A stretch of DNA of 64,000 bases from Cryptomeria japonica. Its lineage: Eukaryota; Streptophyta; Pinopsida; Cupressales; Cupressaceae. A program made the translations under genes and the position numbers. The notes below the pieces were generated by a model that saw only the letters and a program-made list of their open reading frames with translations, was not told the origin of the DNA and did not search any database. Positions 9,531-21,639 of the stretch are shown here, in pieces. Position 1 is the first letter of the stretch. Each line of letters opens with the position of its first letter. Location: the NCBI RefSeq assembly GCF_030272615.1, contig NC_081414.1, positions 52,845,636 through 52,909,635 on the forward strand, read 5' to 3'.

Positions 9531-10559
9531 AAACTCAAAGCTTTAAATGCTCCGATGACTTTTGTGACTTGTGCACCTTCTTTTGTGGAGCTACAGGGGT
9601 GTATTTAATGATTTTGGCAGGGTTTCCATCAAGAGAGGTAAAGGGCCATGCTTGTTGTGGTAACTTATGTCATGTCTACATGCTCTGACTTTGGAATGTC
9701 AATCAATCCGCCCTTCTCAAGGTTGCATTTTCAGGGTATGGCTAGGTTGCTTGCATGTACAGAAAGTCAGGTGCATGCACTTCCCTGCACTCTCGGACTG
9801 ACATTTCCCAACACACACAAGGGTCATGATCTCTCTTATGCAACCAATTTTCTATATAAAGGTTGTTAAGCCTCATTGTAAAGGGTTCTCTCCCTGCTGG
9901 CTTGAGCTATTCTATGCTCTTTCACTTCTCTTGTATTTATCTTACATTTTTGCAACTGTAAGTTTGGCCATTGGCCTTTGAATGATTTTAAATTGTTATT
10001 CTTGCCTTCCTTCAACTTATGTATGTTGTGTATGTTTCCTTACTTTCATCATAGGTGTATGTTTCCTTACCTTCGTCATAGGTGTATGTTTTGTGGCTCC
10101 TCTCTCATATATGTTGTGTTAATTTATTTTTGAGTGTGACTTGTGGGAATCCTTCTCCCCTCTTGACATTCAACGAATTCTAACCTCCATACATGCATTG
10201 GGGTCATTCATACAACTGAAGTTTGTGCATCTCCTAGGTATTTCAGTTGATTCTTTGTGTCATTTCAGGTAGGGAGAGAAACAATCTCTTATCTTGGTGC
10301 ATCACCTCCTTTCATTTTAACCATTTCCCTCTTCCTTTTTCCTCTGCAAGTTGTTAGGATAGCCTTAGGAGTAAGTTTTGAAGTGTTGAGTTGGTTCAAC
10401 ACCTGCACCTGGATTGAGAAGGAAGCCGGCCTTCTCCGGAGATTCAACCCCCTTGCGCAAGGTCCCACACTTTAGGGTTGTTTCCATGTTTCACAAGGTT
10501 GCTGAGTTGATAGCTCAGCAAGGGTGCAAGCTTTTGTGATAACAGTACCTTTGCATCTT
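9531..10559 (+). other. Non-coding, LTR-like sequence with a TATA box
   Basis: No gene is visible. A TATA-like TCTATATAAAGG lies near 9851, followed by a T-rich leader-like region. A decayed repeat (TATGTTTCCTTAC..TCATAGG) occurs near 10035-10085. The layout resembles a plus-strand LTR promoter, but neither terminus nor a TSD was found. Confidence 0.35.
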
Positions 10560-11132
10560 GTACATTGGGCAGATTATTATGATACCTTTGCAATTCATCC
10601 ACCTAGGCAGCTTTTGGAGCTAGCTTTGGAAGGCTTGCTTGTGGCGGCATTTAGAAGGACCTTTGCAACTTGTGATTGAGGCGGCTTTTCAAGTCACCTT
10701 TGAAATTCATGATCAAGGCAGCATTTGAAGATGGCTTTGCAACTTAGTATCAAGGCGCCATTTTGTGGGAGCTTTGCGAGCTTGGGTGGTGGCGGCTTTT
10801 TGGAGTACCATTGCAAGTCCTAGACTTAGGCGGTTTTTTAAAACACCTTTGCAAGTTAACACTTGGATCGGCTTTTTGAGCTACCTTTGCATGTTATGGT
10901 CAAAGCGGCTTTTAAGGAGACCTTTGCAACTTTCCACCAAGGCGGATTTTAAGGACACCTTTACACCTCAACATCTAGTCGGATTTTTGGAAGACCTTTG
11001 CAACACTTTCACTTGGCAGCAATTTGAAGGACCTTTGCAACTTTGATCTCAAGGCGGGTTTTGAGAGCACCTTTGCAGTTTGTCATCAAGGCGGATTTGA
11101 AACTCACCTTTGCAAGTCAACACCATGGACAG
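10560..11132. repeat. ~40-bp minisatellite, left half
   Basis: About thirteen diverged units are built on the alternation GGCGGCTTTT ... ACCTTTGCAA. Units are roughly 37-46 bp long. The array stops abruptly at the start of LTR1 (11133) and resumes in the same orientation at 51249, so it was split by the insertion of LTR1 and everything inside it. Confidence 0.8.
11128..11132. other. Possible left TSD of LTR1 (GACAG)
   Basis: Five bases next to the LTR1 start read GACAG; the five after its end (51249-51253) read GGCGG. The two differ at two positions, both A/G transitions. This is compatible with an old decayed duplication but weak alone. The split minisatellite is the stronger evidence for the insertion. 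Confidence 0.4.
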
Positions 11133-11499
11133 TGTTGTGACCTCCTCACACATCACCCCATTACAAATGGGGACCCCCTTTTTTTTTGCTTTTCGGGTCT
11201 AGTCGTTTTGGTGGTGTAGGGTTTGATCTAGCAACAATTCGATTCAAATGAGGCTCCGACTAAAGAAATTTGCATCATTCAAGCAAGCTCTCAATGTTCC
11301 AAAAGATGAATTTCGCCTTAAGTAAGTTGACATTTGCTTTTCAGGGTCAATACAACAAACATCAACTTAGGTTGATAGGAAGCCTCATACACATCAACTT
11401 AGGTTGACAAGAAGCCAAACATTTTGAAGTCTTGCGTGCCTGCGGATCAACCTAGGTTGGTAGGAGGTCAAATTACTTAAATTCAAACTTGATTCTCAA

Positions 11500-12450
11500 T
11501 GATGAGAAGGAGATTCAAAATCAAACCTCCAAGGATGAGAATTGCTGAAAGATGTGACTGTGTATTATGCCAAGTTCGCTGGAAAAAGACGAGTTGAAAT
11601 TAAGACTTCTAAACATCTGAGATGAAACTGACTCCAACATACATAGCTGAAAGATGAAAAGAGATGAATCAAACAACTAAGGCGAATCTGATTGAGATCT
11701 GAACCTAAGCAGCTGTGAAATAAATAAGATCATCAAATCTTTAAAATAGCAAACCTCTAGACATGCAGGTTGATGGAGGTGTTGAAAGGATAATTAAGGC
11801 AAATTAAAATCAATACAAGAAATTTCGCAAAGAAGATGGCTGAAGTTAAGAGAGTGATGAAGAGTAAGATGAATTTGCTAAGCAAGAACAAGGTAAAATT
11901 GAACTCCCAAACATCAAGGTTGAATTTATCAAATGAAAAATCAAACCTCCAAGGGTGAGAGTTGAAATGCTCAAAATTCTAAAGATGAAACATAGCGAAT
12001 TGCCAAAAAGTAAGGGCAAAAGAGAACGCATACACTTAAGAGGTGAATGAAACGAATCCCAACTTGGACGGATGGAGGTTGGGGAGATACAAGTGAAAAA
12101 AAAAAAAAAGTTCATTGAAACAAGAAGGAATAGAGAAGTTCGCTAAGATCAAGAAGTGAAATAACATCTCCCAACACATAAGAATCCCAAGTTATATTAG
12201 TGAGGGTTGAATCAAGTAAATAAAATTCGAACATCCAAGGATAAAGAAGGTTAAGGATAATTGAATCATTCAAGTGAAATTCGAACTTCTAAGGATGGGA
12301 GTTAAAATAACAAAGTGAAAATCGAACCTCTAAGGATGGAAGCTGAAAATATTAGAGCTAAAATCAAACCTCCAAAGATCAACGTTGAAACATCAAGCAT
12401 GAAATTCGAACCTCATAGCATCTAAGTTAAAAAAACACTTGAGTATCAAA
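11500..12450 (+). repeat. LTR1 array of ~40-bp units
   Basis: The recurring core is GAACCTCCAAGGATGGGAG with variations, often followed by GTTGAAA; CTCC and GGAG can pair. Copies occur near 11520, 11945, 12228, 12280, 12322, 12363 and 12403. The later ones are about 40-50 bp apart. It occupies the same place in LTR1 as the CTGTCCC palindrome arrays in the younger LTRs but differs in sequence. Confidence 0.6.
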
Positions 12451-12940
12451 AGGAAGAGACGTGTAAGTCGTAGGGATGAGAGTAAAATCATCTAATTAAA
12501 TTAAGCTTCTAAAGGTGCAAGTTCGCTAAAAGGAGTAAAGGACGAATTCAAAGGATAAAATTGTCATCTCTCTAACATAAGACACCTAAATTGTGACTAT
12601 GGGGTTAAAATATATCAAACCAAAATTCGGAACTTGAGAGATGGGAGTTGAGAATTATTAAGTTAAGATCGAACTTCTAAGCATGTGATAGAATGAATTT
12701 CAACTTGGATTGCTAGAAGTTAAATTTGTTATAAAAGCGAACTTCCAAGGATACAAGTTAGACACCTAAGATAAAATTGAAGGAGAATTAAGGCGATTTT
12801 GAAAAATTAATATGCTAAGTCGGCCCTCCAAAAGGAATTCAAAAATACAACTTTGTTAAAAACGCAAGACATTTATCTTTTCTTAATTAAAGTCGGCTTT
12901 ATTGAAACATGAAAGCATGTGACTCTTAGATGTCAAGTCG

Positions 12941-12948
12941 TATAAATA
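12941..12948 (+). promoter_or_regulatory. TATA box upstream of Z in LTR1
   Basis: TATAAATA follows CAAGTCG. TATA motifs preceded by CAAGTCGGCC-like sequence occur at the equivalent place in H (19978) and LTR5 (41239). It lies about 675 bases before the Z start. Confidence 0.55.
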
Positions 12949-13619
12949 GAAGGAGAGAAGTTTCTCAAACCTCACAAATTCAAATGCAAATCATATGTCT
13001 TCTGATTATCTAAATTTGCCCAGCAGGTTCTATGTGAAGAAGTTCGCTCAGCACATTGGAAGATAGGAAATAACTTGAAGATAGCAACATTATTGAAAGA
13101 GTTCGCTGGCCTCAAATTTGCCTTCATCAACATCAGCCTTTCATGCATTTCAAACTGGAAATTCCAAGTGTGGCGGGTCTGCATTAAGGAAGCGATACTT
13201 GAAGAAGAGAATTTTGAGCATCAACTTGCACAAGTAAAGGTTGAAAGGCTGGTCAAAGACCAAAGCCTTAAGGATTGAATTACGATTTCTGAGTGTGGAT
13301 AAATAATCCAGTTATCTCTTTTCGCTCAGAAATCTAATTTCAGAACTTAATAAACAAGAAGACAAGACTCAGAAATTTGAAGTATTAATCAGATTTAAAA
13401 GGTCATAACATTCAGGCTTGGAAGTATAAATTATAGGCATTATCATATTATTCCTTGAATGTGATCAATCTAAGTTCTGATTTCATGATGATTCCCGAAT
13501 GTAATTAGTCTAAGTTTTGATTTCAAAACATTTAAAGTATTTATACTAAAACATCAGGACTTAGCAGCATAAACGTAATTTAATTCTAAGTATTCTAACT
13601 TCGAGATTCTTGCAGGAAT

Positions 13620-16600
13620 ATGTCAGGAGAAGGGTCAAGGAAAGATCAGCTGAAGGCCTTGCTCAGAGGGTTTTATCCAGAATCTCAGATCACTTCAAGA
13701 TGCAGAAAAATTGGAGATACCAATCTGGAGCAGTTCAACCTAACCACGTTCAAAAAGAGGATGTATGCCACACATGAGCAAATGACATCTCCTATGGCAA
13801 CCAACGTGATCAAGAACGGAATTTGTAAAGCTGCTGGCTTCCCATCTGCAGTACAATGCAGTGAATTAATGGTGGAACGCGCAAAGCACTACAACTCCGA
13901 AGAGAGAACCATAGTGGCATCCAATGGAATGATCTTAGCACACCTCATGGAGGAAGCAATCAGAAAACATTTGGTATTCCCTACCATGATGAGATGATTG
14001 AATTAACTAAGAAAGAGTCAGAAGTTTTCTTCGAAAAGTAATCCAGAAGATGTACAGATCACATCATTTCAGACTGGATGAGTGGATGTAAGAAACCACA
14101 ATCTAAGATACCTAAAAAGTTTGTGTATCTTGATTTCAAGGAAGAGTATGGGGATATGGTATTCCTGCTGTATAGAATCATGGGTCGCCCACAAGGAGGC
14201 ACGTTTGAAATATGGATGTTTTGTTATGTGGAAGAAGTCTCTCTAGGACTGAAGATGATAAATTGGGCTAAGCTGATCAGTGATAACTTGGATAAGCAGC
14301 TAAGAGAATTGGATAGAACAAAGAAATTTTACATGAGCTCTTATGTTGTGTACTCCTTGGCTAGGCGCATAAGGTATAAAGGACTGATATGCAAAGGAGA
14401 GGTGGGCATCAAGAAAGGACAGCTCAAGGTGTATGATTGTTATCCTCAGTTGCAGCTACATGAAAAACAATTTAGAAAGGTCAATGATATGTTCACAATG
14501 TATCTCACCCGGTTGCTGCAAGTAGGACTCCATATGAGACTATGTAAAGGAGCAATGGCATTGTTGGAAAAGTATGGTTCTTGGTTCATTCAATTTCCCA
14601 CCTTTTTATATATCAGGATTCAAGGTTGTTCCTAACATCCATATCGCCTTCCACGATATCCTACTGATAGGATGGTACTACTTGAAGTGGTAAGGCAGTT
14701 GACAGAGTTTGATTTCATTCAAAAGGAGGAAGGAAGACAAGGGATTTCGTACCCTATCTCGATTGGTAAGCTGATGGAGGCATGTTATTCAGCCCAAGCC
14801 GCTGAGACAGCAAACATGGAGCTAGAGTTTTATCAGCTTGGTGTGTACAAGCAAAGGTAACACTTTGATCATTACCATAGAGTGCCTACAATTGGAGGGA
14901 AAAGGTTCAAGCATAGAATTGACATAGAAGACTATTGGGCAAATCTATCAGATGAGTTTGAGGTTAGAAAGAAAATGTGATCCAAGATGTCAATCGACTT
15001 CATCAAGAGATGTAACATCTTCCCAGTTCCGGATCAAGTTGAGGATGAAGGGGAGCAAGTACTACCTCAATATGAGCAGGAGAAAAATAAACCTATCCTA
15101 ACACTTAGTGGATCCCAACCCGAACTCACCGATATCAACACTCTAATGAACGATGTATTGGATAATTCAAGATGGTGGATTGATCAGCAGATCAATAACT
15201 TGAGAAGCCGAGGCATATCACTTACATATGGCAAGATGGATGAAGAGTCTTCCTCCGAAGAAGATGAAGCAATGAAAAGTAATGAAGAAGTGAATAGAGA
15301 AGAAGAAGTCTTAGTCTCTAGAAAGAGGAAGAGCACAAGCACCACAAAAGAAGCCACCAGTGCTGAGTCTCGAAGGAAGAGGTCGAAGACAAATACTACC
15401 TCTTCAGTTACAAGTACTTCCTCAGTAGGGGAGTTTGCAACAAACCAAACTTCATTAGAAGAGGCTAATTTGGAAAAGGAAAAAAGAATAGAACAACCTG
15501 CTCATGCCCAAAATGAAACATCACCAATTCAGAATCACATGGAGGAAGAAAGGACGATTGCAATGGAAGAGCTAGAAGGCCATAATCAAGACATCAATGA
15601 GAATCAAGATGAAGCATTTGTCACCAATAGAGATAGCCGAATGGAAGAAGGAATGGAAATGTCCACAATACCTAATTGGCTAAAAGAAAGAATGAGAAAG
15701 AAATCAGTGGTGGAAGTTCAACCTATAGGTGACGTGGATGATTTCTTTGCAAGGATCAATCAAGCTAAGGAACAAAGAAAGCAAAGAAGCTTTCCCACAT
15801 CTCTAGAGATAATGCAGGATCATGCACATTGCAAGTAGCAGTCCCCGTTGTTGACAAGCCAAGAGATCAGATCACTGCCATGGACTATGAGGTACAAACA
15901 ATTGACCTTGGGCATACCACTAAGAACAAGAATTTCAGGAGTTGGGAGATAATATCATATCCATCCGACAAAGGCTTCGCAGAGAGGAAGAAAAGAAAGA
16001 TAAGGTTGAAGCATAAAATGTAAGATTGAAGGAGTATATACAAAGGCTAGTAAAACCAATCAGACAGGAAGATGAAGCATTTGTTCCACCTCCTCCCATC
16101 TCCCATGAGTCATTTGAAAATCTTGAAGCAATGAGGAGCTCAAGCATAGAATTAAAGAAATGGATGGAAAGTGTCTCAAAGCGAGCAGAAGAGTTCCTAC
16201 ATGAAACAGTAAGAGTTTACAATGAAGTGGTAGCATTTAGAAGAAGACTTAAAAGCATGGAAGGTCAATGGGAGGATTTTCCAATGGCTCAAGACAAGAT
16301 GATTGCTCGTCTCAAAGTGCTGCGATATACTCCTATTCAAGTATTGGTACAAGAAGATATAATTCAAGAAGGTAATATTTATGACTTCCATGGTGATAAA
16401 GACAACAATTGATAGAGTAAAAGGAGAATGTCAAAGTATGGAAGAATCAATCAAAGGCATTCAATCAAGGATCCTTGAATCATTATAAGAGTTATTAGGA
16501 CAGGAAATGAATGAGGAAGAAGTCTTGGATTTTGAAGAATTAAAGAAGAAAGTAATGAGTGTCTACTTCCAGAAGATGGAGTTAGTTCAAGAAGGCCAAC

Positions 16601-16881
16601 TGAATGATATCCTTTCACTTATAATTTTCATAAGTAACTTCCAAGGGAGACAAACAAAATGGGAGAAAACTCTTGAGGCTTGTTCAGACCAATTGGAGAT
16701 GATAGATCTGCAGTTGGATGCCTTACCAAGTGTCGCCACAGATGAGCTAGAATCAATCATGTCCAGATTAATTGCATATGGAATCAGAAAAAGGGATAAA
16801 GGAAACCAGGTTCTAGAAGATAGTTTGCTGGAAAATAGTTGTCATCCAAATCTCTTATTGGTTCTCGTCCCTCGTTGTTGA
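13620..16881 (+). pseudogene. ORF Z, decayed copy in LTR1
   Basis: Fragments in several frames follow the order of the better Z copies. They are an N-terminal domain (IGDTNLEQFN, IKNGICKAAGFPSAVQCSELM; 13620-13997), a middle domain (FEIWMFCYVEEV, MSSYVVYSL, WFIQFPTFLYIRIQGC; 14078-14635), PRYPTDRMVLLEVVRQL (14650-14860), and an acidic/basic linker with Lys-Arg clusters (14987-15838). The helical C-terminus with WLKERM- and AYGIRKRDKGNQVLED-like ends follows (15829-16881). At least five frame breaks or stops separate them. A splice-acceptor-like TTCTTGCAG lies immediately before the ATG at 13620. The gene is dead here, but its divergence from Z5 shows that Z is an old part of the family. Confidence 0.8.
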
Positions 16882-17012
16882 TGATGGAGATAATATTCCA
16901 CTTTTATTGCTCAGTTTTCAGTGAAATTGGTTGGAAACCCTAATTAGGGCTTATATGGTTCAATCTTAGCCTTTGATTTTAGAATAATCTTGGCCCTTCA
17001 TTCTTTTGGAGC

Positions 17013-17096
17013 TCTATATAAGCTTCTGTTTTTCATTTGTAATGTAATGAGAGAGACTTGAAGAATTGTTGCTGTTTTGCTGCCAAGATTAATAAA
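17013..17096 (+). promoter_or_regulatory. LTR1 downstream promoter and poly(A) signal
   Basis: TCTATATAAG at 17013-17022 is followed by AATAAA at 17091-17096. This TATA-plus-poly(A) pair marks the U3/R region of the LTR and recurs in LTR3, LTR5 and LTR6. Confidence 0.65.
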
Positions 17097-17595
17097 ACGT
17101 TGAAGTGTGGTATTTCTACTCAATCTTGGGAGTATTTGCATGGTTATTCATCTTCTCAATTTAAGCTTTAAAATTTGTTTAAGTATTTGAGTTAAATGTT
17201 AAGGTGTTATGCATGATTCTTGGTGAAACTCTTGATCCAAATTCATGTTGATTGCAAATTCGCCTTGTGTGGTCAACTAGAATTCTTGATTGTGCCTAAG
17301 TTCAAATTGTTATTCAAACATTGATATGCATTTAACTGATGGTGTCTATGTTTGGTAGCAATTCAGAAATTTATTCTATCTCCTTAGAAGATTGCACTAG
17401 CTTTGGTAGAGTTGTTCTTGTATGGCAATACTAAAACTAGTTGAGTTTCACTAGAGGTCATCTTTAATCCTTGCATTCTTAGGATAGCTTAGAACCTCTC
17501 AACCCTCATCTTTTGCCATATTTTTGATAAACATCTAGCAGTAATAGGGAAAGAGCTTCATTGCATTTCACTGGAACACCATTTCTTGAGCATTC

Positions 17596-17600
17596 ATATT
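17596..17600. other. Left TSD of solo LTR H (ATATT)
   Basis: ATATT directly precedes the H start and is found again, identical, directly after the H end at 51032-51036. Confidence 0.85.
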
Positions 17601-17993
17601 TGTTGTGACGTTTTCACACATCGCCCCATTGCAAATGGGGACCCTTGCTTTTTGCTTTTTAGGGTTTGTTTTCTAGGTCTTTTAGGGTTTTGTTAGTTAG
17701 CCTTTGCATTCTGAGTGCTGTCGGGGAGATCAATAGGATAGCAAGTCCGGCTTGAGTGATGTCCTGATCTTGAAATTTGGCTAAGTCTGAAAGTCCTGAT
17801 CCTGAAATTTGACTAAGTCTGGAAACTGAAAAACCTCAAAAAACTAGATTTTGCAATATAACTCCTGGAGGTCTGAAACCACTCTCAAACATCCTGAAAG
17901 TATATATGGAATATAACTTAAAGTATAACACTTATACTTAAATGTTATATTCCATAAAAATTATCCTGATAGAGAGTTCAAAAAGTCAAATTT

Positions 17994-19631
17994 CGCTCCT
18001 GTCCTTCATTGAGGATCCAGAGCGAATTTCGCTCCTGTCCTTCATTGAGGATCCAGAGCAAATTTCGCTCCTGTCCCTCTCCAAGGGACCAAGGCAAAGC
18101 GCTCCTGTCCCTCACCAAGGGTCCAGGGCGAAAAGGCTTATTTGAGTCATTCCTGACCTTGTTTGGTCGAATTGGAACATCAAAGGCATGGTGGAGGACG
18201 AAATGAACGTAATAGAGCATCCAGACTTGACAATGAAATGATGAAGTTTTTTGCCTAGAAGGTCAAATTCGCTCCTGTCCCTCACTGAAGGACCAGAGCG
18301 ATTTTCTTTATATGCACAATTTCAAACCTTTTTTGGACATTAACTTTTATTCATAGCATTAAGTAAGGTGAAATCTTCCCTAGCAAAGGAAATTTGAGAT
18401 GAAAATTGTAGTGATTTGGCCTTGAGGACAAAAATCGCTCCTGTCCCTCACTGAAGGACCGGAGCTTGATTTTCAAATTTGCACTGTTCTTGCAAGATCA
18501 GGACAATTTTATGATTGGAAGAGATCAAGGAGGGCATGTTTTGTCCATTGAATATAATTTAAGCAGTCTACAAAGGAGTAAATCAACCCAAATGACAAAA
18601 AGTGCTCCCGTCCCTCACTGAAGGACTGTGCCACTTTTTCAAGTTTCTCCTATTTGTTTGATATTTTATGGCAAAACTTGACTTGGATGGGAAGGACGAA
18701 GGATGTTTTATGCCTTGGACGCAATTGAGAGATTTAAAGAACAAAAGGGTACGCCAAGATGTCAAAAGTGCTCCCGTCCCTCACTGAAGGACCATCCCTC
18801 TTTTCTAAAAATACAAATTTCTTGCAAAGGCAAGGCAAGTTGCATGATTGAAATGAATGAAAGAGGGCAAGATTCATCCATTGAAGATAATTTGGAAGAC
18901 TAGCAAAGGACGAATTGGCTTAAAAATGAAAAAGTGCTCCCGTCCCTCACTGAAGGACCGGAGCTTGAATTCCAAATTTGCATTATCCTTGCAAGATTTA
19001 AGTGATTTCGCAATTTGAAGAGGTCAAGGGAAGTGTGTTTTATTCGTTGAATATAACTTGAGTGGCCTACAAAGGAGAGAATCAACCCAAGTTGCAATAG
19101 GCGCTCCTGTCCCTCTCCAAGGGACCAGAGCGATTTTCTCACAGGACAAATTTCTGGCAAAGGTAAAGCGAATTTCAAGTTTGAGGTGAATGAAGAAAGG
19201 CATAATCGGTCCATTGGAGATAATTTCGAAGGCTAGCAAAGCACAAGTGAGCTTATAATTGCAAAATCGCTCCTGTCCCTCACCAAGGGACCAAGGCGAA
19301 AAACACATTAACAAGCCTTCCTCCTCAAATTGGGACGAATCCAGGTCAAGGCACAAGATTGGAATGAAATTCAAAAATGCTTCAAAGAGGAATGAAGTTA
19401 CAAAGACCACAAAATTCGATGAAAATTGGCCAAGGCGCTCCTGTCCCTCACCAAGGGACCAGGGCGAAAATGTTCTAAGGCACGCTCCTTCTAAAGATCA
19501 AGTGAATTAAACTCAAAGTTCCCAATAAAATGCCATTTTGAATGTCAAGGATGAGGTTTTGAACGTGAAAAATGAAGGATGCAGGACAAAAATGCAGGAG
19601 CGCTCCTGTCCCTCTCCAAGGGACCAGAGCG
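17994..19631 (+). repeat. Palindrome array in H, thirteen units, mostly 166 bp apart
   Basis: Core units (GCTCCTGTCCCT ... AGGGACCAGAGC) begin at about 17994, 18030, 18066, 18099, 18270, 18436, 18602, 18768, 18934, 19101, 19267, 19435 and 19600. The first four are 33-36 bp apart and the rest 165-171 bp apart. Arms pair as GTCCCT/AGGGAC and CGCTC/GAGCG around a small internal loop. Spacers share diverged GAATATAATTTGA-like segments. Confidence 0.9.
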
Positions 19632-19977
19632 AAGTTATCAAAATTCATTATTTTTTGCCTTATTTTAGCAAATCGCACTAGATGCCAAGTTCGCCAAAAA
19701 AAACTTCGAAATATTTTTAAAAATTCTAATTAAATTGGCATTTAATGAAAATCGCATAGCATTTAATAATTAATTTTGAGCCTTGGAAAATCATTTTTTT
19801 TTATTAATTGAGGCATTTCGAAATTAATTATTATTAATTTAAAATTTAAAAGAAGAGCGCTTGAGGTATCATTTTTTTTATTGCTTAATTAAGTCGGCCT
19901 CTTCCTTTTTAGTTTTATTTATTTTTTTGGCCTATTTTCATCAAGTCGGCCTATGGGAAGGTGAAATGGTGAGCGCT

Positions 19978-19987
19978 CTATATATTT
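19978..19987 (+). promoter_or_regulatory. TATA box at the end of the H array
   Basis: CTATATATTT follows GAGCGCT. LTR5 has GAGCGCTATATAC in the same position. It may drive the downstream leader and the short ORF at 49484. Confidence 0.55.
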
Positions 19988-20237
19988 GGGGTGTGTTTTT
20001 CATTATTCAAATCATTCACTCATTGTTTCAAGTGCGATTTGGAGAAGCAAGGAAGGAGGTGCGAAATCTAGCTTGTGTGGAGCGAATTTCTACCAAGTGT
20101 GGAGACTAAGGAAGGCGAAATTCATCTTGAAGGCTATTGGAGAGGCGTATTTCTTGCTAGATTGGAGGGTAAATTCTAGATGTTTTGAAGGTGTTGAAGG
20201 CTAGAGGTGGTGGAGTTGACGCTTGTGAAGACTAAAG

Positions 20238-20242
20238 GGGGT
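20238..20242. other. Left TSD of element A (GGGGT)
   Basis: GGGGT precedes the A start; GGGGC follows the A end at 49223-49227. They differ by one C/T transition. Sequence on either side joins to restore the leader of solo LTR H. Confidence 0.75.
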
Positions 20243-20678
20243 TGTTGTGACCATTTCACACATCGCCCCATTTGAAATGGGGACCCTCTTTTTTTTGCTC
20301 GCCTTTCGCTTCGTTTTTTAGGGTTTTGTTAGTCAGTCAATTGTCTGGATTTAGCGTCAAGCCTTAGGGTTTTAATTGCCGTCTTTTCAGGCCAGAATCC
20401 AGTCAGTTTTGAGAGCTTTTGAGCTTCTTTTGTAAGAATGCAAATTTTGAATGCAATGATTTCGCCAAAATGGTCTATTTTCAATTGGAATTTTGAGTAG
20501 AGAGCTTAAATTTGTCTAAGTGTTGATGATGAAATGTGAATTTTTGTCCAATTGAGTAATTTTGACCAAATTTTGACTTTTTTGATTTTTGATCCCGGGC
20601 ATGGGGAATGATTCGTTTTTGCCTCGTGAATTGATTAAACTTGTGAAATCATGTTATTTTGGCCTGTAGGAGCAAAAT

Positions 20679-21592
20679 CGCTCCTGTCCCTCAGTGAAGG
20701 ACCGGAGCTCGTTTTCAAATATCCTACTGTCCCTGCAGAGTCAAGATGAATTTCGAATTGCAAGTGATAGAGAAAGGCGTGATCTTTCCGTTGAATATAA
20801 ATTGAAGAATTTCACGAACACGGAAGTGCCTCCAGGAGGCAAAATCGCTCCTGTCCCTCAAAGAAGGACCGGAGCTACAAATCAAATATTGCTTTGTCCT
20901 TGCAAGATTTTAATGATTTGATGATTTGAAGAGGTCCAAGGAGATATGTTTTATCAAATGAATATAACTTGAAGTGCCGATATGAAGGAGAATGACCCAG
21001 AATGCCAAAATCGCTCCTGTCCCTTAGGAAGGGACCAGGGCGAAGTACATTGTAGCTCCCGTCCCTCTCCCAAGGACCAGAGCGATAATCTTCATAGGGC
21101 ATGTTCTGGACGAAAATCAAGAAAGTTATAAGTTTGAAGGCAAGAAATAGGGTGAAATGAACTCATTGAAGACAAATTGAAGATTACCAAATGTCAACAA
21201 GGGACCTCAAATGCCTAGTTCGCTCCTGTCCCTCAGGAAGGGACCAGAGCGATTTTTGTCTAAGACAAATTTCTTGCTAAGTTACAATCAAACCCAAGGC
21301 ATGGATGAATGGAATGGAATGTTACGAATCCGTTGAAGATAATTTTAGAGGTTAGCAATGTGATGTGGAGCCTACAAGAGCAAAATCGCTCCTGTCCCTC
21401 TCCAGGGGACCAGGGCGATATAATGATTATATTGCTACTCCTCCAAGTTCAAACCACTTCAAGACGAAGAACAAGGTGGTGAGGACATTTTAAGACATCT
21501 CCATCGACCACAAAGTTACAAAGGTCGCCAAGTTAAAGAATTTGCATCAAGACACCTAATTCGCTCCTGTCCCTCAGGAAGGGACCAGAGCA
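20679..21592 (+). repeat. Palindrome array in LTR3, seven units
   Basis: Cores begin at 20679, 20846, 21012, 21054, 21221, 21387 and 21562. Intervals are 167, 166, 42, 167, 166 and 175. Both core forms occur: GTCCCTC..GAAGGACCGGAGC and GTCCCT..AGGGACCAGAGCG. Confidence 0.9.
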
Positions 21593-21639
21593 AAATTTGC
21601 ATAAAGGCATAGATTTCGAAAGATTAACAAGCATCAAGT

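Larger units (their letters stand above)
11133..17600 (+). mobile_element. LTR1, giant LTR, part 1 of 2
   Basis: It starts TGTTGTGACC and has the terminal hairpin (CCCCATTACAAATGGGG). It then carries a palindrome array (11500-12450), a TATA box (12941), a decayed Z gene (13620-16881), a second TATA (17013), an AATAAA signal (17091) and U5. It is interrupted at 17600 by solo LTR H. The missing end is at 51032-51248, finishing with ACATCAACA. Total length without insertions is about 6.7 kb. It is the oldest Z-bearing copy seen in full. Confidence 0.85.
17601..20242 (+). mobile_element. Solo giant LTR H, part 1 of 2
   Basis: It begins TGTTGTGACG with the terminal hairpin CCCCATTGCAAATGGGG. It carries thirteen palindrome units, a TATA box at 19978 and part of a leader. 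It is interrupted at 20242 by element A and continues at 49223. Both outer ends are flanked by ATATT. Without the insertion it is about 4.45 kb, shorter than the Z-bearing LTRs because Z is absent. No internal region is attached, so it is a solo LTR. Confidence 0.88.

Noticed and set aside
9845-9870. Promoter of a host gene at the TATA near 9851
   Set aside because: No ORF or splice pattern follows; the context resembles LTR promoter sequence next to other TE fragments.
17994-19631. CRISPR-like array of palindromic repeats with regular spacing
   Set aside because: The DNA is eukaryotic, repeats and spacers are both diverged, spacers are related to each other, and the array lies inside an LTR.
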